Counted from the first letter of the stretch, positions 8,329 through 17,241 are shown. The stretch: DNA of 64,000 bases from Melioribacteraceae bacterium (GCA_035362835.1 DAOSDY010000001.1:124001-188000); one strand, 5' to 3'. Translations and numbers: made by a program. Notes: generated from the letters alone by a model not told the origin.

Positions 8329-9249
8329 TCAGCGTAGAAGAAAATTTGCATTCCTCTTAAGACCGTTCAATTTTGCCCTCTTAAGGGGACTCGTTTCAAA
8401 TTTTGAATTAAATTCCGCCTGAGACAAATTAATCACATCACTTAACCGGAAGCCGGTTCCGTTTGCCGGTTCAAAAGCACCTTCACCTGTTACAACTGAA
8501 AATTTATTATTCCACGGGCATACGTCCTGGCAGACATCGCAGCCGAAGAGCCAGTTATCAAAGTTGTCTTTAATACTATTCTCAATATCACCTTTATTTT
8601 CAATCGTTAAAAACGAAATACATCTGTTCGAGTCGACAATATAATCATCAACAATAGCTTTGGTAGGACAAGCATCTAAACATGCCCGGCAAGTACCGCA
8701 GTGATCAACGACCGGTTCATTGTATTCGAATTCCTGGTTAGTTATTAATGTTGAGAGAAAAAACCAGCTTCCCATTTCCTTTGAAATAACATTCGAGTGT
8801 TTTCCCAACCATCCGATTCCAGCCCGAACAGCCCAGGATTTATCCATGACCGGGCCGGTATCGACATAGCTGATGCTTCTAAAGTCCGGGTCTAATTCAT
8901 TCAGTTGTTTCTCGAGGATTTCAAGCTTATCCCAGACAATAAGGTGATAGTCCTTCCCCCAGGCATAACGTGAAATTTTCCCGATACCGTTCTGATTGCA
9001 ATGAGAATGATCTGTATAGTAATTAATTGCGAGAGAGATGACACATTTAGCTCCCGGAAGGATCAGATTAACATCCTCTCTTTTTCCGAGATTACGATTC
9101 ATATAATCCATGCCGGCATTATAACCGCGTGAGAGCCATTCATTCAAATGGCTTAGTTCGTCAGTCAAACGTTCAGCTTTAGCGAAACCGACCAGATCGA
9201 ACCCTAGTTCTCTGGCTTTCTCAATAACTATTTGATTGCTGATCTTCAA
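8329..9249 (-). CDS. queG: Epoxyqueuosine reductase
   Basis: Cobalamin- and Fe-S-dependent enzyme for the last step of queuosine synthesis in tRNA. The 306-residue protein begins with the typical helix KARELGFDLVGFAKAE, includes the catalytic-region YVDTGPVMDKSWAVRAGIGW (about residues 127-146), and has two ferredoxin-like cysteine sets: CGTCRACLDACPTKAI and CDVCQDVCPWN. It ends shortly after the second set, without the C-terminal HEAT-repeat extension of some homologues. The gene lies three bases downstream of the Rieske gene. Confidence 0.95.
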   Translation of the reverse strand: MKISNQIVIEKARELGFDLVGFAKAERLTDELSHLNEWLSRGYNAGMDYMNRNLGKREDVNLILPGAKCVISLAINYYTDHSHCNQNGIGKISRYAWGKDYHLIVWDKLEILEKQLNELDPDFRSISYVDTGPVMDKSWAVRAGIGWLGKHSNVISKEMGSWFFLSTLITNQEFEYNEPVVDHCGTCRACLDACPTKAIVDDYIVDSNRCISFLTIENKGDIENSIKDNFDNWLFGCDVCQDVCPWNNKFSVVTGEGAFEPANGTGFRLSDVINLSQAEFNSKFETSPLKRAKLNGLKRNANFLLR

Positions 9250-9252
9250 CCG

Positions 9253-9588
9253 TTACCACTTTAAATCTTTTTTTACAATTTTAACGTAGACGTCGTCATT
9301 CCGGATAACGGTTTCAAAAGAATCGAGGCCTTTTCTTCCCGGTGCGAGATTACCTGTTTTAAGATCGAACTTCCAGCCGTGCACCGGGCATACCACATTT
9401 CCCTCGTCAATATATCCTTCATGCATCAGGTGTGTTTTTTGATGCGGGCAGATGTTGCTTAACGCATAGACATTATTATCAATCAGAAAGAGTGCTATTT
9501 CCACATCATCAATAAAAAACCTTTTACCGGTTCCTTCTTTCAGCTCATTCAATTTACATACTTTTGAAAACTCTTCGGTTAAATTCAT
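9253..9588 (-). CDS. Rieske [2Fe-2S] domain protein
   Basis: 111-residue stand-alone Rieske ferredoxin, likely an electron carrier in the cytoplasm. The cluster ligands are in CPHQKTHL (Cys and His, about residues 43-45) and CPVHGWKFD (Cys and His, about residues 63-66), giving the CxH...CxxH pattern. It resembles the small NirD-like or dioxygenase-ferredoxin group, but no reductase or oxygenase gene is nearby, so the partner is unknown. Its start touches the end of the MBL-fold gene and it is followed directly by queG. Confidence 0.9.
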   Translation of the reverse strand: MNLTEEFSKVCKLNELKEGTGKRFFIDDVEIALFLIDNNVYALSNICPHQKTHLMHEGYIDEGNVVCPVHGWKFDLKTGNLAPGRKGLDSFETVIRNDDVYVKIVKKDLKW

Positions 9589-10436
9589 TATCCTAACTCC
9601 GTCAATACTTCATTCAGAAAGAACCCTTTATCATTTTTTGTAACGGTAGCGGCCACAACTTCAGGGTCATGCTCGAAAAATATGAGCCAGTTTTCCTCAA
9701 TTGCTTTCGGGTAGAGGTTTTTCTTTTCCTGGAGTGTAATAAGCGGCTGAAGATCGTACCCCATGATATAGGGTAAAGGAACATGAGAAGAAAAAGGGAG
9801 CAGATCTCCGCAGTATAAAAGTGTAGAGGAGGAATCCGAAATCTTAACCATCTGCTGACTCATAGTATGTCCGTTAATAATCATGAATTCAATTTCGTCA
9901 TCCAGCCGGAAATCGGGTTCCACAAGGTTTAACACACCGTGATTGTAAAGGGGGACAAAACGGCTTTCAACAAAACTTGCGCGGTCCCTATCCGATGGAT
10001 TAATTGCCCACTCATAATGTTTTTTCTGCACATAATATTTCGCATTCGGAAAGGCCGGTTCCCATTTCCCATCGATCAACGAAGTAGAACCGCCGGTATG
10101 ATCAAAATGGAGATGAGTGAGGATAACATCGGTTATCATCCCCGGTTCAATTCTATGAACTTTTAGTGCACGCAGTAAAGTATTCCCCTCGTTGGAAAAT
10201 CTGTATATGGACTTAAACTTATCATCCCAGTTTTCCCCGATACCAGTATCAATCAGAATTTTCCGGTTACCGCTTTCCAGCAGTAGTGAACGGGCACCTA
10301 GAGTAACGCGGTTCTGTTCATCCGAAGGATTATATTTCTGCCAGAGAGGTTTCGGGATTATTCCGAACATTGCCCCGCCATCAAGCCCGAAAGTAATTGT
10401 ATCTATTGACTTAAGATTGTATTTGCCGATTTTCAT
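9588..10436 (-). CDS. Metallo-beta-lactamase-fold hydrolase
   Basis: 282-residue MBL-fold protein. The metal-binding THLHFDHTGG (about residues 110-119) is preceded by ILIDTGIGENWDDKF, and later ligands are visible in the NGHTMSQQM and YCGDLLP segments. The layout resembles the AHL-lactonase/quinoprotein-hydrolase branch, which includes enzymes with many substrates, so no specific reaction is assigned. It is the first gene of an operon with the Rieske protein and queG. The region between it and the divergent EEP gene is only 69 bases. Confidence 0.9.
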   Translation of the reverse strand: MKIGKYNLKSIDTITFGLDGGAMFGIIPKPLWQKYNPSDEQNRVTLGARSLLLESGNRKILIDTGIGENWDDKFKSIYRFSNEGNTLLRALKVHRIEPGMITDVILTHLHFDHTGGSTSLIDGKWEPAFPNAKYYVQKKHYEWAINPSDRDRASFVESRFVPLYNHGVLNLVEPDFRLDDEIEFMIINGHTMSQQMVKISDSSSTLLYCGDLLPFSSHVPLPYIMGYDLQPLITLQEKKNLYPKAIEENWLIFFEHDPEVVAATVTKNDKGFFLNEVLTELG

Positions 10437-10505
10437 AATGCTTATTTCGTTAATTATTGATAGATTTTACAGGGATAAATTTAAAAACAATGCAGATAAA
10501 ATCAT

Positions 10506-11381
10506 ATGAGAAGAGGAAATTTATTAATCTATGTTGTTTTAAGTATAATTCTGATTATCACTCCGTACGGCTGTGTTCAGCAGCAAACTATTGCAACTGA
10601 TTATGAAACAGAGCTTAAGGTAATGTCGTTCAATATCCGGTACGGTACGGCTAATGATGGTGAGAACAGATGGGACTTAAGGAAAGAGTTTCTCTATGAA
10701 GTAATTCGCGAAAATAATCCGGATATACTTGGGCTTCAGGAAGCTCTAGAATTTCAGTTGCAGGAAATAATTGAGAACATCCCCGGATACGGCTTCATCG
10801 GTTCCGGGAGAGATGACGGAAAGAGCAAAGGTGAATTTACAGCAATATTATTTGCAAAAGACAGGTTTATAATTGATACATCGGAAACATTCTGGTTTTC
10901 GGATCAGCCCCAGGATCCCGGTTCAATTACATGGGGCGGGTCGCTTCCGCGGATCTGTACATGGGGATTATTATTCGACAAATTTGCCAACAAATCCCTG
11001 TATGTTTACAATATTCACTGGGATCACCAATCGCAGATTTCAAGGGAAAAAAGTTCAGATGCATTATTGAGAAAGATCGGTCTGAACGACAATAATCTTC
11101 CACTGGTTCTGACAGGTGATTTTAATTGCGGCGAATCGAATCCGGGGATCAAGAAACTATTAGAAGCCGGACTGACAGATACATACAGGTCATTAAATAC
11201 GCCCGCACCTGACGAAGGTACGTTCAACGGATTCAAAGGAGACAAGACAGGTGAGAAAATAGATTTTATTTTTATCCGGGGGAATCTCGGGATTGTTCAT
11301 TCCGCTATTGACCACTCAAACAGAAGCGGAAAATATCCATCCGATCATTTTCCGGTTACAGCAACATTAAAGTATAAATAA
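10506..11381 (+). CDS. Exported endonuclease/exonuclease/phosphatase family protein
   Basis: 291-residue hydrolase of the EEP (DNase I-like) superfamily. An N-terminal hydrophobic stretch ending ITPYGCVQQQ suggests a signal peptide, possibly of a lipoprotein. Conserved catalytic elements are visible in order: VMSFNIRYG (Asn), LGLQEAL (Glu), YNIHWDH (His/Asp), VLTGDFNCGE (Asp-x-Asn), IDFIFIRG, and SDHFPV (Asp-His) at the C-terminus. Such proteins cleave phosphodiester or phosphomonoester bonds; secretion fits a nutrient-acquisition or extracellular-DNA role but the substrate is unknown. It is a single-gene unit with a terminator just downstream. Confidence 0.9.
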   Translation: MRRGNLLIYVVLSIILIITPYGCVQQQTIATDYETELKVMSFNIRYGTANDGENRWDLRKEFLYEVIRENNPDILGLQEALEFQLQEIIENIPGYGFIGSGRDDGKSKGEFTAILFAKDRFIIDTSETFWFSDQPQDPGSITWGGSLPRICTWGLLFDKFANKSLYVYNIHWDHQSQISREKSSDALLRKIGLNDNNLPLVLTGDFNCGESNPGIKKLLEAGLTDTYRSLNTPAPDEGTFNGFKGDKTGEKIDFIFIRGNLGIVHSAIDHSNRSGKYPSDHFPVTATLKYK

Positions 11382-11401
11382 AAAAGCCCCGTTTTAGGGG
11401 C
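11380..11401 (-). terminator. Intrinsic terminator of the ferredoxin operon
   Basis: GCCCC (11386-11390) / GGGGC (11397-11401) with a six-base loop. On the minus strand the stem is followed by six T residues (A-run 11380-11385 on the plus strand). It abuts the stop codon of the convergent EEP gene, whose own direction has only a weak T-run. Confidence 0.8.
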
Positions 11402-11430
11402 TTAATAAAAACTCTAAGGACAATTCAGAA

Positions 11431-11763
11431 TTATCTTCCGATGCCATCCAGATATTCTTTTCTCTTCAGTAATGTATCTTTATCTTCAACATGTTTTGGA
11501 TCCGGAACGCAGCAATCAACAGGACAGACAGCGGCACACTGAGGTTCATCATGGAATCCGACACATTCGGTACATTTATCTGGTACAATAAAAAAGAAAT
11601 CTTTTGAGAAAAAACCTTCGGCGCCTGACGGGGCTGCATCGCCCTCTCCATAATGAGTACCGGCCAATTCCCATTGTGCGCCTCCTTCATATATAGCGGT
11701 ATTTGGGCATTCAGGTTCGCAAGCTCCGCAATTAATACATTCGTCGGTTATCATAATAGCCAT
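11431..11763 (-). CDS. 2[4Fe-4S] ferredoxin, Alvin/Chlorobium-like
   Basis: 110-residue low-potential electron carrier. Cluster I ligands are in CINCGACEPECP (residues 9-20) and cluster II ligands in CTECVGFHDEPQCAAVCP, where eight residues separate the second and third cysteine, the spacing typical of Alvin-type and Chlorobium ferredoxins. Between the two clusters is an extra stretch of about 30 residues not found in the short clostridial type. It likely serves pyruvate or 2-oxoglutarate ferredoxin oxidoreductases elsewhere (inference). It is the last gene before the terminator at 11386-11401. Confidence 0.95.
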   Translation of the reverse strand: MAIMITDECINCGACEPECPNTAIYEGGAQWELAGTHYGEGDAAPSGAEGFFSKDFFFIVPDKCTECVGFHDEPQCAAVCPVDCCVPDPKHVEDKDTLLKRKEYLDGIGR

Positions 11764-11794
11764 AACTAATTCTCCTAGATTAGTGAAAAATTGT

Positions 11795-12190
11795 TTAGTT
11801 AACTTTTATTATAGGAATTCTTCCAATATCAATGATGTAGTTATTATCCGAGAAGTACTTATTCAATTCCAGAATTAAGAGATCAATTTTATATGATAAA
11901 TCAGTTAAATCAATATTGTAATAAGAAGGAAGGTATTCATTCAGCTTTTGGATTCCTTTAGTTAACTGATTCAAAGCACCGCGGTAATTTCCGGAAGCCA
12001 AATGATAACATCCGACCGAAACTTGAACCAATCCCTGAAAAAACCTTCTGTCCTCTCGACTACTTTCAACCCACAATTCTTCGAATAAATCGTGGGCCGT
12101 AAAGAAATCGGCATTGTTAAAGTAACTAATTCCTTTAGAAATATCTTTCAAAACCGATGAAATAATAATAAAAGAAGTGAATAACTTCAA
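11795..12190 (-). CDS. DUF309 family protein
   Basis: 131-residue protein with the DUF309 signature: GISYFNNADFFTAHDLFEELW (with the HDLFEELW core, about residues 31-44) and GLVQVSVGCYHLASGN (about residues 59-73). The family is all-helical and its function is unknown. It lies 27 bases downstream of the TPM gene and 31 bases upstream of the ferredoxin. The start at 12190 gives an N-terminal hydrophobic MKLFTSFIIISSVL that may be part of the first helix; a later start is possible. Confidence 0.85.
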   Translation of the reverse strand: MKLFTSFIIISSVLKDISKGISYFNNADFFTAHDLFEELWVESSREDRRFFQGLVQVSVGCYHLASGNYRGALNQLTKGIQKLNEYLPSYYNIDLTDLSYKIDLLILELNKYFSDNNYIIDIGRIPIIKVN

Positions 12191-12217
12191 GCATAGAAGT
12201 GGATTAAGGAATAATAA

Positions 12218-12964
12218 TTACCAGCTTCCGCTTGCTCCGCCTCCCCCAAAAGAGCCGCCTCCCCCCGAAAAACCCCCAAAACCGCCTCCAAAACCACCCC
12301 CGCTACCGCCCCAGCCGCCACGGCTTCTACCGCTTCCGAGTGAAGAGATTATCAGCCAGGGTAGAATATTGCTGCCCCCTCCTTTTCCTCCCCCTTTTCC
12401 TTTGCCTATAATCGAAAAGATTATATACAGTATTGCCATAATTATGTAAACAATGGGAAAACCGATCCCATCTTCGTCATCTTTAGTCTCTCCCTTATAT
12501 TCACCAACGGTAGCCTTCATAATTGAATTCAGTCCGGCAAAAATTCCTTCATAATAATCTCCCTGCTTGAAATAAGGTCTGACTTCATTTCTTAGTATTG
12601 AACTGGCAAGAGCATCAGGTAAAGCACCCTCCAGACCATATCCAACTTCAATTCTCATTTTCCTGTCCTCTTTAGCAACAAAGAAAAGTACACCGTTATT
12701 GTTTTTTGCGCTTCCGATTTTGTTTTTTGTTGCTACCTCATATGTAAACATTTCGAGGGAATAACCATCCAGAGAATTGATCATAAGAAATACGACCTGA
12801 TTGGAAGTGGAATCGTCGAATTTTTTCAGAGAAGAATTAAGAGTGTAGAGTTCAGAGTTAATTAACGTAGAAGTAAAATCGTTTGCATAATTTTTCAATT
12901 CAGGAAATTGAACCTGAGCATTAACAATAAGAGGAAGCAGAAAAATCCAGAATATTTTTCTCAT
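12218..12964 (-). CDS. TPM-domain (YgcG family) exported protein with Gly-rich tail
   Basis: 248-residue protein. An N-terminal signal peptide MRKIFWIFLLPLIVNAQ precedes a TPM domain (about residues 24-150) with GVLFFVAKEDRKMRIEVGYGLEG, the family's most conserved segment. A transmembrane segment follows at about residues 168-188, and the C-terminus is a glycine/serine-rich low-complexity tail from about residue 190. TPM proteins are periplasmic-facing membrane proteins of debated function, including roles in photosystem repair and, in bacteria, frequent association with LemA. The lemA gene is directly upstream here, 25 bases away. Confidence 0.92.
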   Translation of the reverse strand: MRKIFWIFLLPLIVNAQVQFPELKNYANDFTSTLINSELYTLNSSLKKFDDSTSNQVVFLMINSLDGYSLEMFTYEVATKNKIGSAKNNNGVLFFVAKEDRKMRIEVGYGLEGALPDALASSILRNEVRPYFKQGDYYEGIFAGLNSIMKATVGEYKGETKDDEDGIGFPIVYIIMAILYIIFSIIGKGKGGGKGGGSNILPWLIISSLGSGRSRGGWGGSGGGFGGGFGGFSGGGGSFGGGGASGSW

Positions 12965-12989
12965 TAACTCTACACCCTTTTAGAATATA

Positions 12990-13595
12990 TTAAAATTGTA
13001 CTTTGGGTGTCTGTTGAGCACCTTCAGCAGCTTTAAAATACTGTTTTTCAGAGAAGCCGGTAATTCCTGCAATAATAGCTGCCGGGAAGCGTTTTATCTG
13101 AGTATTATAATCCTGAACTACCTGGTTGAATTTCATCCTTTCAACTGAAATCCTGTTCTCGGTCCCTTCCAATTGAGCCTGAAGCTGTAGGAAATTCTCG
13201 TTTGCTTTTAGCTGCGGATAATTTTCCGAAACCACAAGTAGTCTCGAGAGGGCGCTGCTTAATCCATCCTGTGCCTGCTGGAACTGCTGGAACGCCTGAG
13301 GATCGCCAAGTTGATCTGCAGAAAGACGAACCTGCCCAACTTTAGCGCGGGCTTCCGTAACAGCCGTAAAGGTACCCTTCTCGAACTCAGCCACGCCTTT
13401 GACCGTTTCAACTAAATTGGGGATAAGGTCGTATCTTCTCTGGTATTGATTTTCAACCTGGCTCCAGGCCTGGCTTACACCTTCATTCAAACCGACCAGT
13501 TTATTATATACACCCACACCCCAACCTACTATAGCAAAACCGAGAACAACGATTACAGCTATTACAACGAGAGCAATAATCCATCCTTTTTTCAT
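12990..13595 (-). CDS. lemA: LemA family protein
   Basis: 201-residue membrane-anchored protein. One N-terminal transmembrane segment (residues 5-29) is followed by the LemA coiled-coil domain, with the hallmark VENQYQRRYDLIPNLVETVKG (its core RRYDLIPNLVE at about residues 54-64) and the later YNTQIKRFPAAIIA. Molecular function is not established. The lemA-TPM pairing seen here is common in bacteria and suggests a shared membrane function. The stop lies 25 bases before the TPM start; the UPF0210 gene is 21 bases upstream. Confidence 0.95.
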   Translation of the reverse strand: MKKGWIIALVVIAVIVVLGFAIVGWGVGVYNKLVGLNEGVSQAWSQVENQYQRRYDLIPNLVETVKGVAEFEKGTFTAVTEARAKVGQVRLSADQLGDPQAFQQFQQAQDGLSSALSRLLVVSENYPQLKANENFLQLQAQLEGTENRISVERMKFNQVVQDYNTQIKRFPAAIIAGITGFSEKQYFKAAEGAQQTPKVQF

Positions 13596-13616
13596 TTACC
13601 CTCCGTTAATAAATAA

Positions 13617-14978
13617 TTAATTTGTTAAACTTCTCATCGGAGCAGGAATTCTGCCTCCTCTTCCTACAAAATTCTCACAACTTAATTTTCTAACTTCCAT
13701 TACGGGTGCTTTACCGAGCAGACCACCATAGTCGACAAAATCACCGACATTTTTACCGTAAGCCGGGATAATTCTGACTGCAGTAGTTTTATCATTGATA
13801 ACACCGATGGCAGATTCATCAGCAATAATTCCGGCAATTGTTGTTGACGGAGTATCTCCGGGTATGGCAATCATATCGAGTCCAACAGAGCAGACCGCAG
13901 TCATGGCCTCGAGTTTTTCGAGAGAGAGGTTACCGACCTGAGCGGCTCTAATCATTCCCTGGTCCTCGCTAACCGGAATGAAAGCCCCGCTCATACCACC
14001 AACAGAAGAACTAGCCATGAGGCCGGCTTTCTTAACGGCATCATTAAGCATCGCGAGAGCAGCAGTAGTTCCCGGCGCACCGACATCTTCAACGCCCATG
14101 GTTTTTAGAATATCAGCAATGCTATCTCCTTCGGCAGGAGTAGGTGCGAGTGAAATATCAACTATACCGAACGGGACGCCGTTTTTTTCTGCAACTTTGC
14201 GACCAATTAATTCACCCGCTCTTGTAATCTTAAAAATTGTTTTTTTAATCACCTCTGCAAGCTGCTGAAGGTCTACATTGCCGGCTTCTTTAATTGCTTC
14301 GAGCACAACACCCGGGCCGCTGATACCAACATTCAGAACAACTTCCGGTTCAGTTACACCGTGGAAAGCCCCTGCAACGAACGGATTATCCTCAACGGCA
14401 TTGGCAAAAACTACTAGCTTAGCGCATCCGATGGAATCCCTTTCCTTTGTGTATTCAGCTGTAGTTTTAATAACATCAGACATCATACGGATAGCATCCA
14501 TGTTAATACCCGCTTTGGTAGAGGCTACATTAACACTTGAACAGACTCTTTTAGTCTGCGAAAGTGCCATAGGTATCGATCTGATCAGTTCGCGCTCGCC
14601 ATTCGTCATACCTTTCTGTACAAGCGCGGAATACCCGGCGATATAATCGATTCCGATCTCCTCTGCTGCTTTATCCAAAGTACGTGCTATTTCCAGAAAT
14701 TCTTCGGCATTGCATGCGTCGAATGCGATTGAAATAGGGGTTACGGATACGCGCTTATTAGCGATTGAAATACCGAATTGCGATTCGACCTCTTTGGCAT
14801 TCTTTACATGATTTTTCCCGTAGCGTAAAATCTTATCATATATTTTCTGTTTGGTTACTTCAATGTTGCGGTCGTAGCAATCGCGCAAACTGATTCCGAG
14901 AGTAACAGTACGTATATCAAAGTGTTCAATTTCTGTCATCCGGATTGTTTCAAGAATCTCTTCAAACTCGTAGGGCAT
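13617..14978 (-). CDS. UPF0210 (PFL-family) protein
   Basis: 453-residue member of UPF0210/DUF711, a family with a pyruvate-formate-lyase-like fold and no established reaction. Typical segments include IRMTEIEHFDIRTVTLGISL near the N-terminus (core DIRTVTLGISL), GISGPGVVLEAIKEA and DISLAPTPAEGDSIADILK in the middle, and GGRIPAP close to the C-terminus. Length is normal for the family. It is preceded by an ACT-domain gene, the conserved partner of this family in many bacteria. The two proteins are thought to act together, perhaps as a regulated enzyme. Confidence 0.93.
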   Translation of the reverse strand: MPYEFEEILETIRMTEIEHFDIRTVTLGISLRDCYDRNIEVTKQKIYDKILRYGKNHVKNAKEVESQFGISIANKRVSVTPISIAFDACNAEEFLEIARTLDKAAEEIGIDYIAGYSALVQKGMTNGERELIRSIPMALSQTKRVCSSVNVASTKAGINMDAIRMMSDVIKTTAEYTKERDSIGCAKLVVFANAVEDNPFVAGAFHGVTEPEVVLNVGISGPGVVLEAIKEAGNVDLQQLAEVIKKTIFKITRAGELIGRKVAEKNGVPFGIVDISLAPTPAEGDSIADILKTMGVEDVGAPGTTAALAMLNDAVKKAGLMASSSVGGMSGAFIPVSEDQGMIRAAQVGNLSLEKLEAMTAVCSVGLDMIAIPGDTPSTTIAGIIADESAIGVINDKTTAVRIIPAYGKNVGDFVDYGGLLGKAPVMEVRKLSCENFVGRGGRIPAPMRSLTN

Positions 14979-15060
14979 TGGAAAATCCTTTTAATTTTTG
15001 ATTAGCAGGTATTAATAGAATTTGCAAAACAGAATGAATTACTCTGCAAAAGTAAAACCG

Positions 15061-15489
15061 TTAAATTCTATGCATATAACGGAAAACATCCTCATGCTGT
15101 AAATAGATTTTGATCTTTAATTGATCGCCAATTCCTGACATCTCTTCCTGAATCTGTTTAAGATCCTTCTGAGAGCCGGTAATATCTATTATCATAATCA
15201 TCGTAAAAAAATCGCCCATCAATTTCTGGGAGAGGTCCAGAATATCGCACTGAGCATCGCCGAGAGCTTTTGTAACACCAGCTACAATACCCGGCTTATT
15301 CAATCCGAAGGAAGTGAGGATTACTCTTCCCGAAGAGACATCGCCTTTAGAAAATTTAAAGTCGGAACCTCCGGCACTTTCAATTTTTTGCCGAACAGCT
15401 TCTTTAATGACATCCGGAGTAGCAGTTGGTCCCAGTTCACGAATTGCATCAAATGTAATTTTTCTGATTTCATCTTCTGTAAATTTCAC
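15061..15489 (-). CDS. ACT-domain protein, UPF0237-like with N-terminal extension
   Basis: 142-residue protein. The C-terminal about 90 residues form an ACT domain resembling UPF0237/GcvR types, starting SSGRVILTSFGLNKPGIVAGVTKAL (core GLNKPGIVAGVTKAL) and containing DILDLSQKLMGDFFTMIMI. The first 50 residues (from MKFTEDEIRKITFDAI) form an extra helical segment not present in the shortest UPF0237 proteins. ACT domains bind amino acids, so it may sense an effector for the UPF0210 protein encoded 82 bases downstream. Its ATG overlaps the stop of the TPR gene upstream by four bases. Confidence 0.88.
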   Translation of the reverse strand: MKFTEDEIRKITFDAIRELGPTATPDVIKEAVRQKIESAGGSDFKFSKGDVSSGRVILTSFGLNKPGIVAGVTKALGDAQCDILDLSQKLMGDFFTMIMIIDITGSQKDLKQIQEEMSGIGDQLKIKIYLQHEDVFRYMHRI

Positions 15490-16328
15490 GGTTTTAGTCC
15501 TTTGAATTCATTCTGCAAATATTTTAAAGTTCTATTCGAAATTTCGATATTTTTTTCAACTGCAAATTTCCCGGCATTCTGAATATTACCCCGGTAAAAT
15601 CTCTGCCATAATAAAGATAAAAGAGCGATTCCGTCGAAAACACGATCAGCATTAAAGGCACTAATAGTAAGATACCCTGAAATAATATTCCAACCTAAGG
15701 ATAATAACCCTGAGAGTATTTCACCAGAATATATTTGTCCCGAGCCCGGCAAAATATAAGAAATTACCGTTGCAAAAGTAACCGAAAGTTTCTCCTTTTC
15801 TACACGGTCGGCAATAATTTTTAGTTCGTGATCAGGACTGATCTGGGCAAAAGTCCTGGAAGCATTAATCCAGTCGTCAGCGAAAATATAGACCCACCCG
15901 CGCCAGTATTTAAGGGAATCGGTAATCTCCTTAGAACTGTATTTTTTCTCCATATCATCAAGGAGCTGAAAAGCGCGGGAATTTGTACGGCGCAGAATAT
16001 TTGATCTGACAATTTCAATTTCGGAACTGTAAAGTTCCTTTTCTGAAGATGCAATAAATCCGGCAATCGAAAAGTACTTGATGGCGTCATCCAGCTTCGC
16101 GCCTGCTTTATAAGATTTCCCAATCCGCATGTTTGCTTCGTATTCAAATGCTTTGGTTGAATCCAAGAAAAGGAGGCGTTTATATTCAGTAATTGCGTCA
16201 AAATAATGACCGTTAGCAAATAAAGTATTCGCGTATTCGAATTGTGCTACTGCGGTGTATTGAGCAAAAGCGGTCTGACAAGAACCGAGTAAAAAAAGCA
16301 CCAGGAAATATTTAAGACGGTTATTCAT
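15486..16328 (-). CDS. Exported TPR-like protein with C-terminal membrane domain (paralogue B)
   Basis: 280-residue protein of unrecognised function. I start it at the ATG at 16328, giving MNNRLKYFLVLFLLGSCQTAFAQ, a clear signal peptide; an open frame continues upstream to 16553 but only through the preceding gene. Residues 25-170 are helical with TPR-like repeats (FEYANTLFANGHYFDAITEYKRL). The C-terminal part has SYILPGSGQIYSGE, a glycine motif seen in DUF5683/TM2-like membrane domains, then hydrophobic segments. It is similar in order and motif to the gene just upstream (PGLGKIYTGE), so the two are tandem paralogues. Start overlaps the upstream stop by eight bases. Confidence 0.75.
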   Translation of the reverse strand: MNNRLKYFLVLFLLGSCQTAFAQYTAVAQFEYANTLFANGHYFDAITEYKRLLFLDSTKAFEYEANMRIGKSYKAGAKLDDAIKYFSIAGFIASSEKELYSSEIEIVRSNILRRTNSRAFQLLDDMEKKYSSKEITDSLKYWRGWVYIFADDWINASRTFAQISPDHELKIIADRVEKEKLSVTFATVISYILPGSGQIYSGEILSGLLSLGWNIISGYLTISAFNADRVFDGIALLSLLWQRFYRGNIQNAGKFAVEKNIEISNRTLKYLQNEFKGLKP

Positions 16329-17241
16329 TAAAAATTTTTTCCGGCAGATAATAATTTCTTTTTTCGAAAAAGAACTTAACATCAGAATCAAAATTGAATT
16401 GAACGCCCGCATTATAAATCTGGGCTGAAGCTGCAGAGCCATAAATTGTTCCGGCATATGAAAAAGTAGCCAGGCCGGTGAAGAGCCAGGCACGGAAGTT
16501 ATGCTTGTGTTTAAAATTGTCGATGGCAAGGAATGTAAGAATTCCAGTGGCAATCATGGATGTAATTCCGTCACTTACTTCTCCGGTATATATCTTGCCT
16601 AGTCCCGGAAGAAATCCGGAAAGGAGCGCTGCTGTAACCGGACTTTTATACGCAGGGGATTTTTTCCTGGAATAAAATTCTTTAATTACAGTTTTATCCG
16701 AATCGGGAAAGACTTTATAAAATAGTGAAGTGTCCGGTAAAACAGAATTATCGATCAGGTGAGAAATGTAATAGAGCCGGTCTATTTCGCGTGAATACTT
16801 TTCAGTGTGATAATTTCCTTGAACAGCCGTCAGCCGGAATTCCTTAAAGTCCCTTTCAAAAAAGAGTGATTTGAAGAAAGCCAGTCTTGATTCTTCCTCA
16901 AAATCTGAATTAAAAAAGAGTCCTTTAAAATTATCGGCGGCTTCTTTGAACCTTCCGATATTATAAAAACAGTCGGCAAATTTATAACGGACCGTATCGT
17001 TATCCTTCGACAACAGAACTTCCCTGAATTCTTCGAGGGCTCTCAAATAATCTTTTTCGTTATAGAGAAAATTGCCGAATCTCAACCGGTTTTCAACAGA
17101 GAAATAACCGGAATAATTGTCTGCAGATTGTGCAACAATTAAAGAGAAGGATTGAAGGCTAAGCAACAAAAAGAGAAATTTGCTTTTAGAAATCCGGGCA
17201 GCATGAATAATTTTTAATAAACTATTTAACAAGAAGTCCAC
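16321..17241 (-). CDS. Exported TPR-like protein with C-terminal membrane domain (paralogue A)
   Basis: 306-residue protein with an N-terminal hydrophobic export segment (about residues 20-38, ending IVAQS). TPR-like helices follow (FGNFLYNEKDYLRALEEFREVL, core NEKDYLRALEEF; then FADCFYNIGRFKEAADNFKGL). The C-terminal 100 residues contain LSGFLPGLGKIYTGEVSDGI (motif PGLGKIYTGE) and two or three hydrophobic segments. It shares architecture with the next gene, suggesting an old duplication. It overlaps the exported YidD-like gene upstream by 20 bases. Function unknown; the conserved neighbourhood with a YidD domain hints at an envelope-assembly role (inference). Confidence 0.75.
   Translation of the reverse strand: MDFLLNSLLKIIHAARISKSKFLFLLLSLQSFSLIVAQSADNYSGYFSVENRLRFGNFLYNEKDYLRALEEFREVLLSKDNDTVRYKFADCFYNIGRFKEAADNFKGLFFNSDFEEESRLAFFKSLFFERDFKEFRLTAVQGNYHTEKYSREIDRLYYISHLIDNSVLPDTSLFYKVFPDSDKTVIKEFYSRKKSPAYKSPVTAALLSGFLPGLGKIYTGEVSDGITSMIATGILTFLAIDNFKHKHNFRAWLFTGLATFSYAGTIYGSAASAQIYNAGVQFNFDSDVKFFFEKRNYYLPEKIFNE

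Noticed and set aside
12177..12449. Plus-strand open frame encoding a proline-rich peptide
   Set aside because: It is the complement of the glycine-rich tail of the TPM protein; Gly codons read as Pro on the other strand. No ribosome site or promoter.
13978..14646. Two long plus-strand open frames opposite the UPF0210 gene
   Set aside because: Antisense to a clearly conserved gene, with low-complexity composition and no start signals.
15486..16553. Single 355-residue protein reading through from 16553
   Set aside because: The first 75 codons lie inside the upstream paralogue and look like out-of-frame translation; the signal peptide at 16328 marks the true start.
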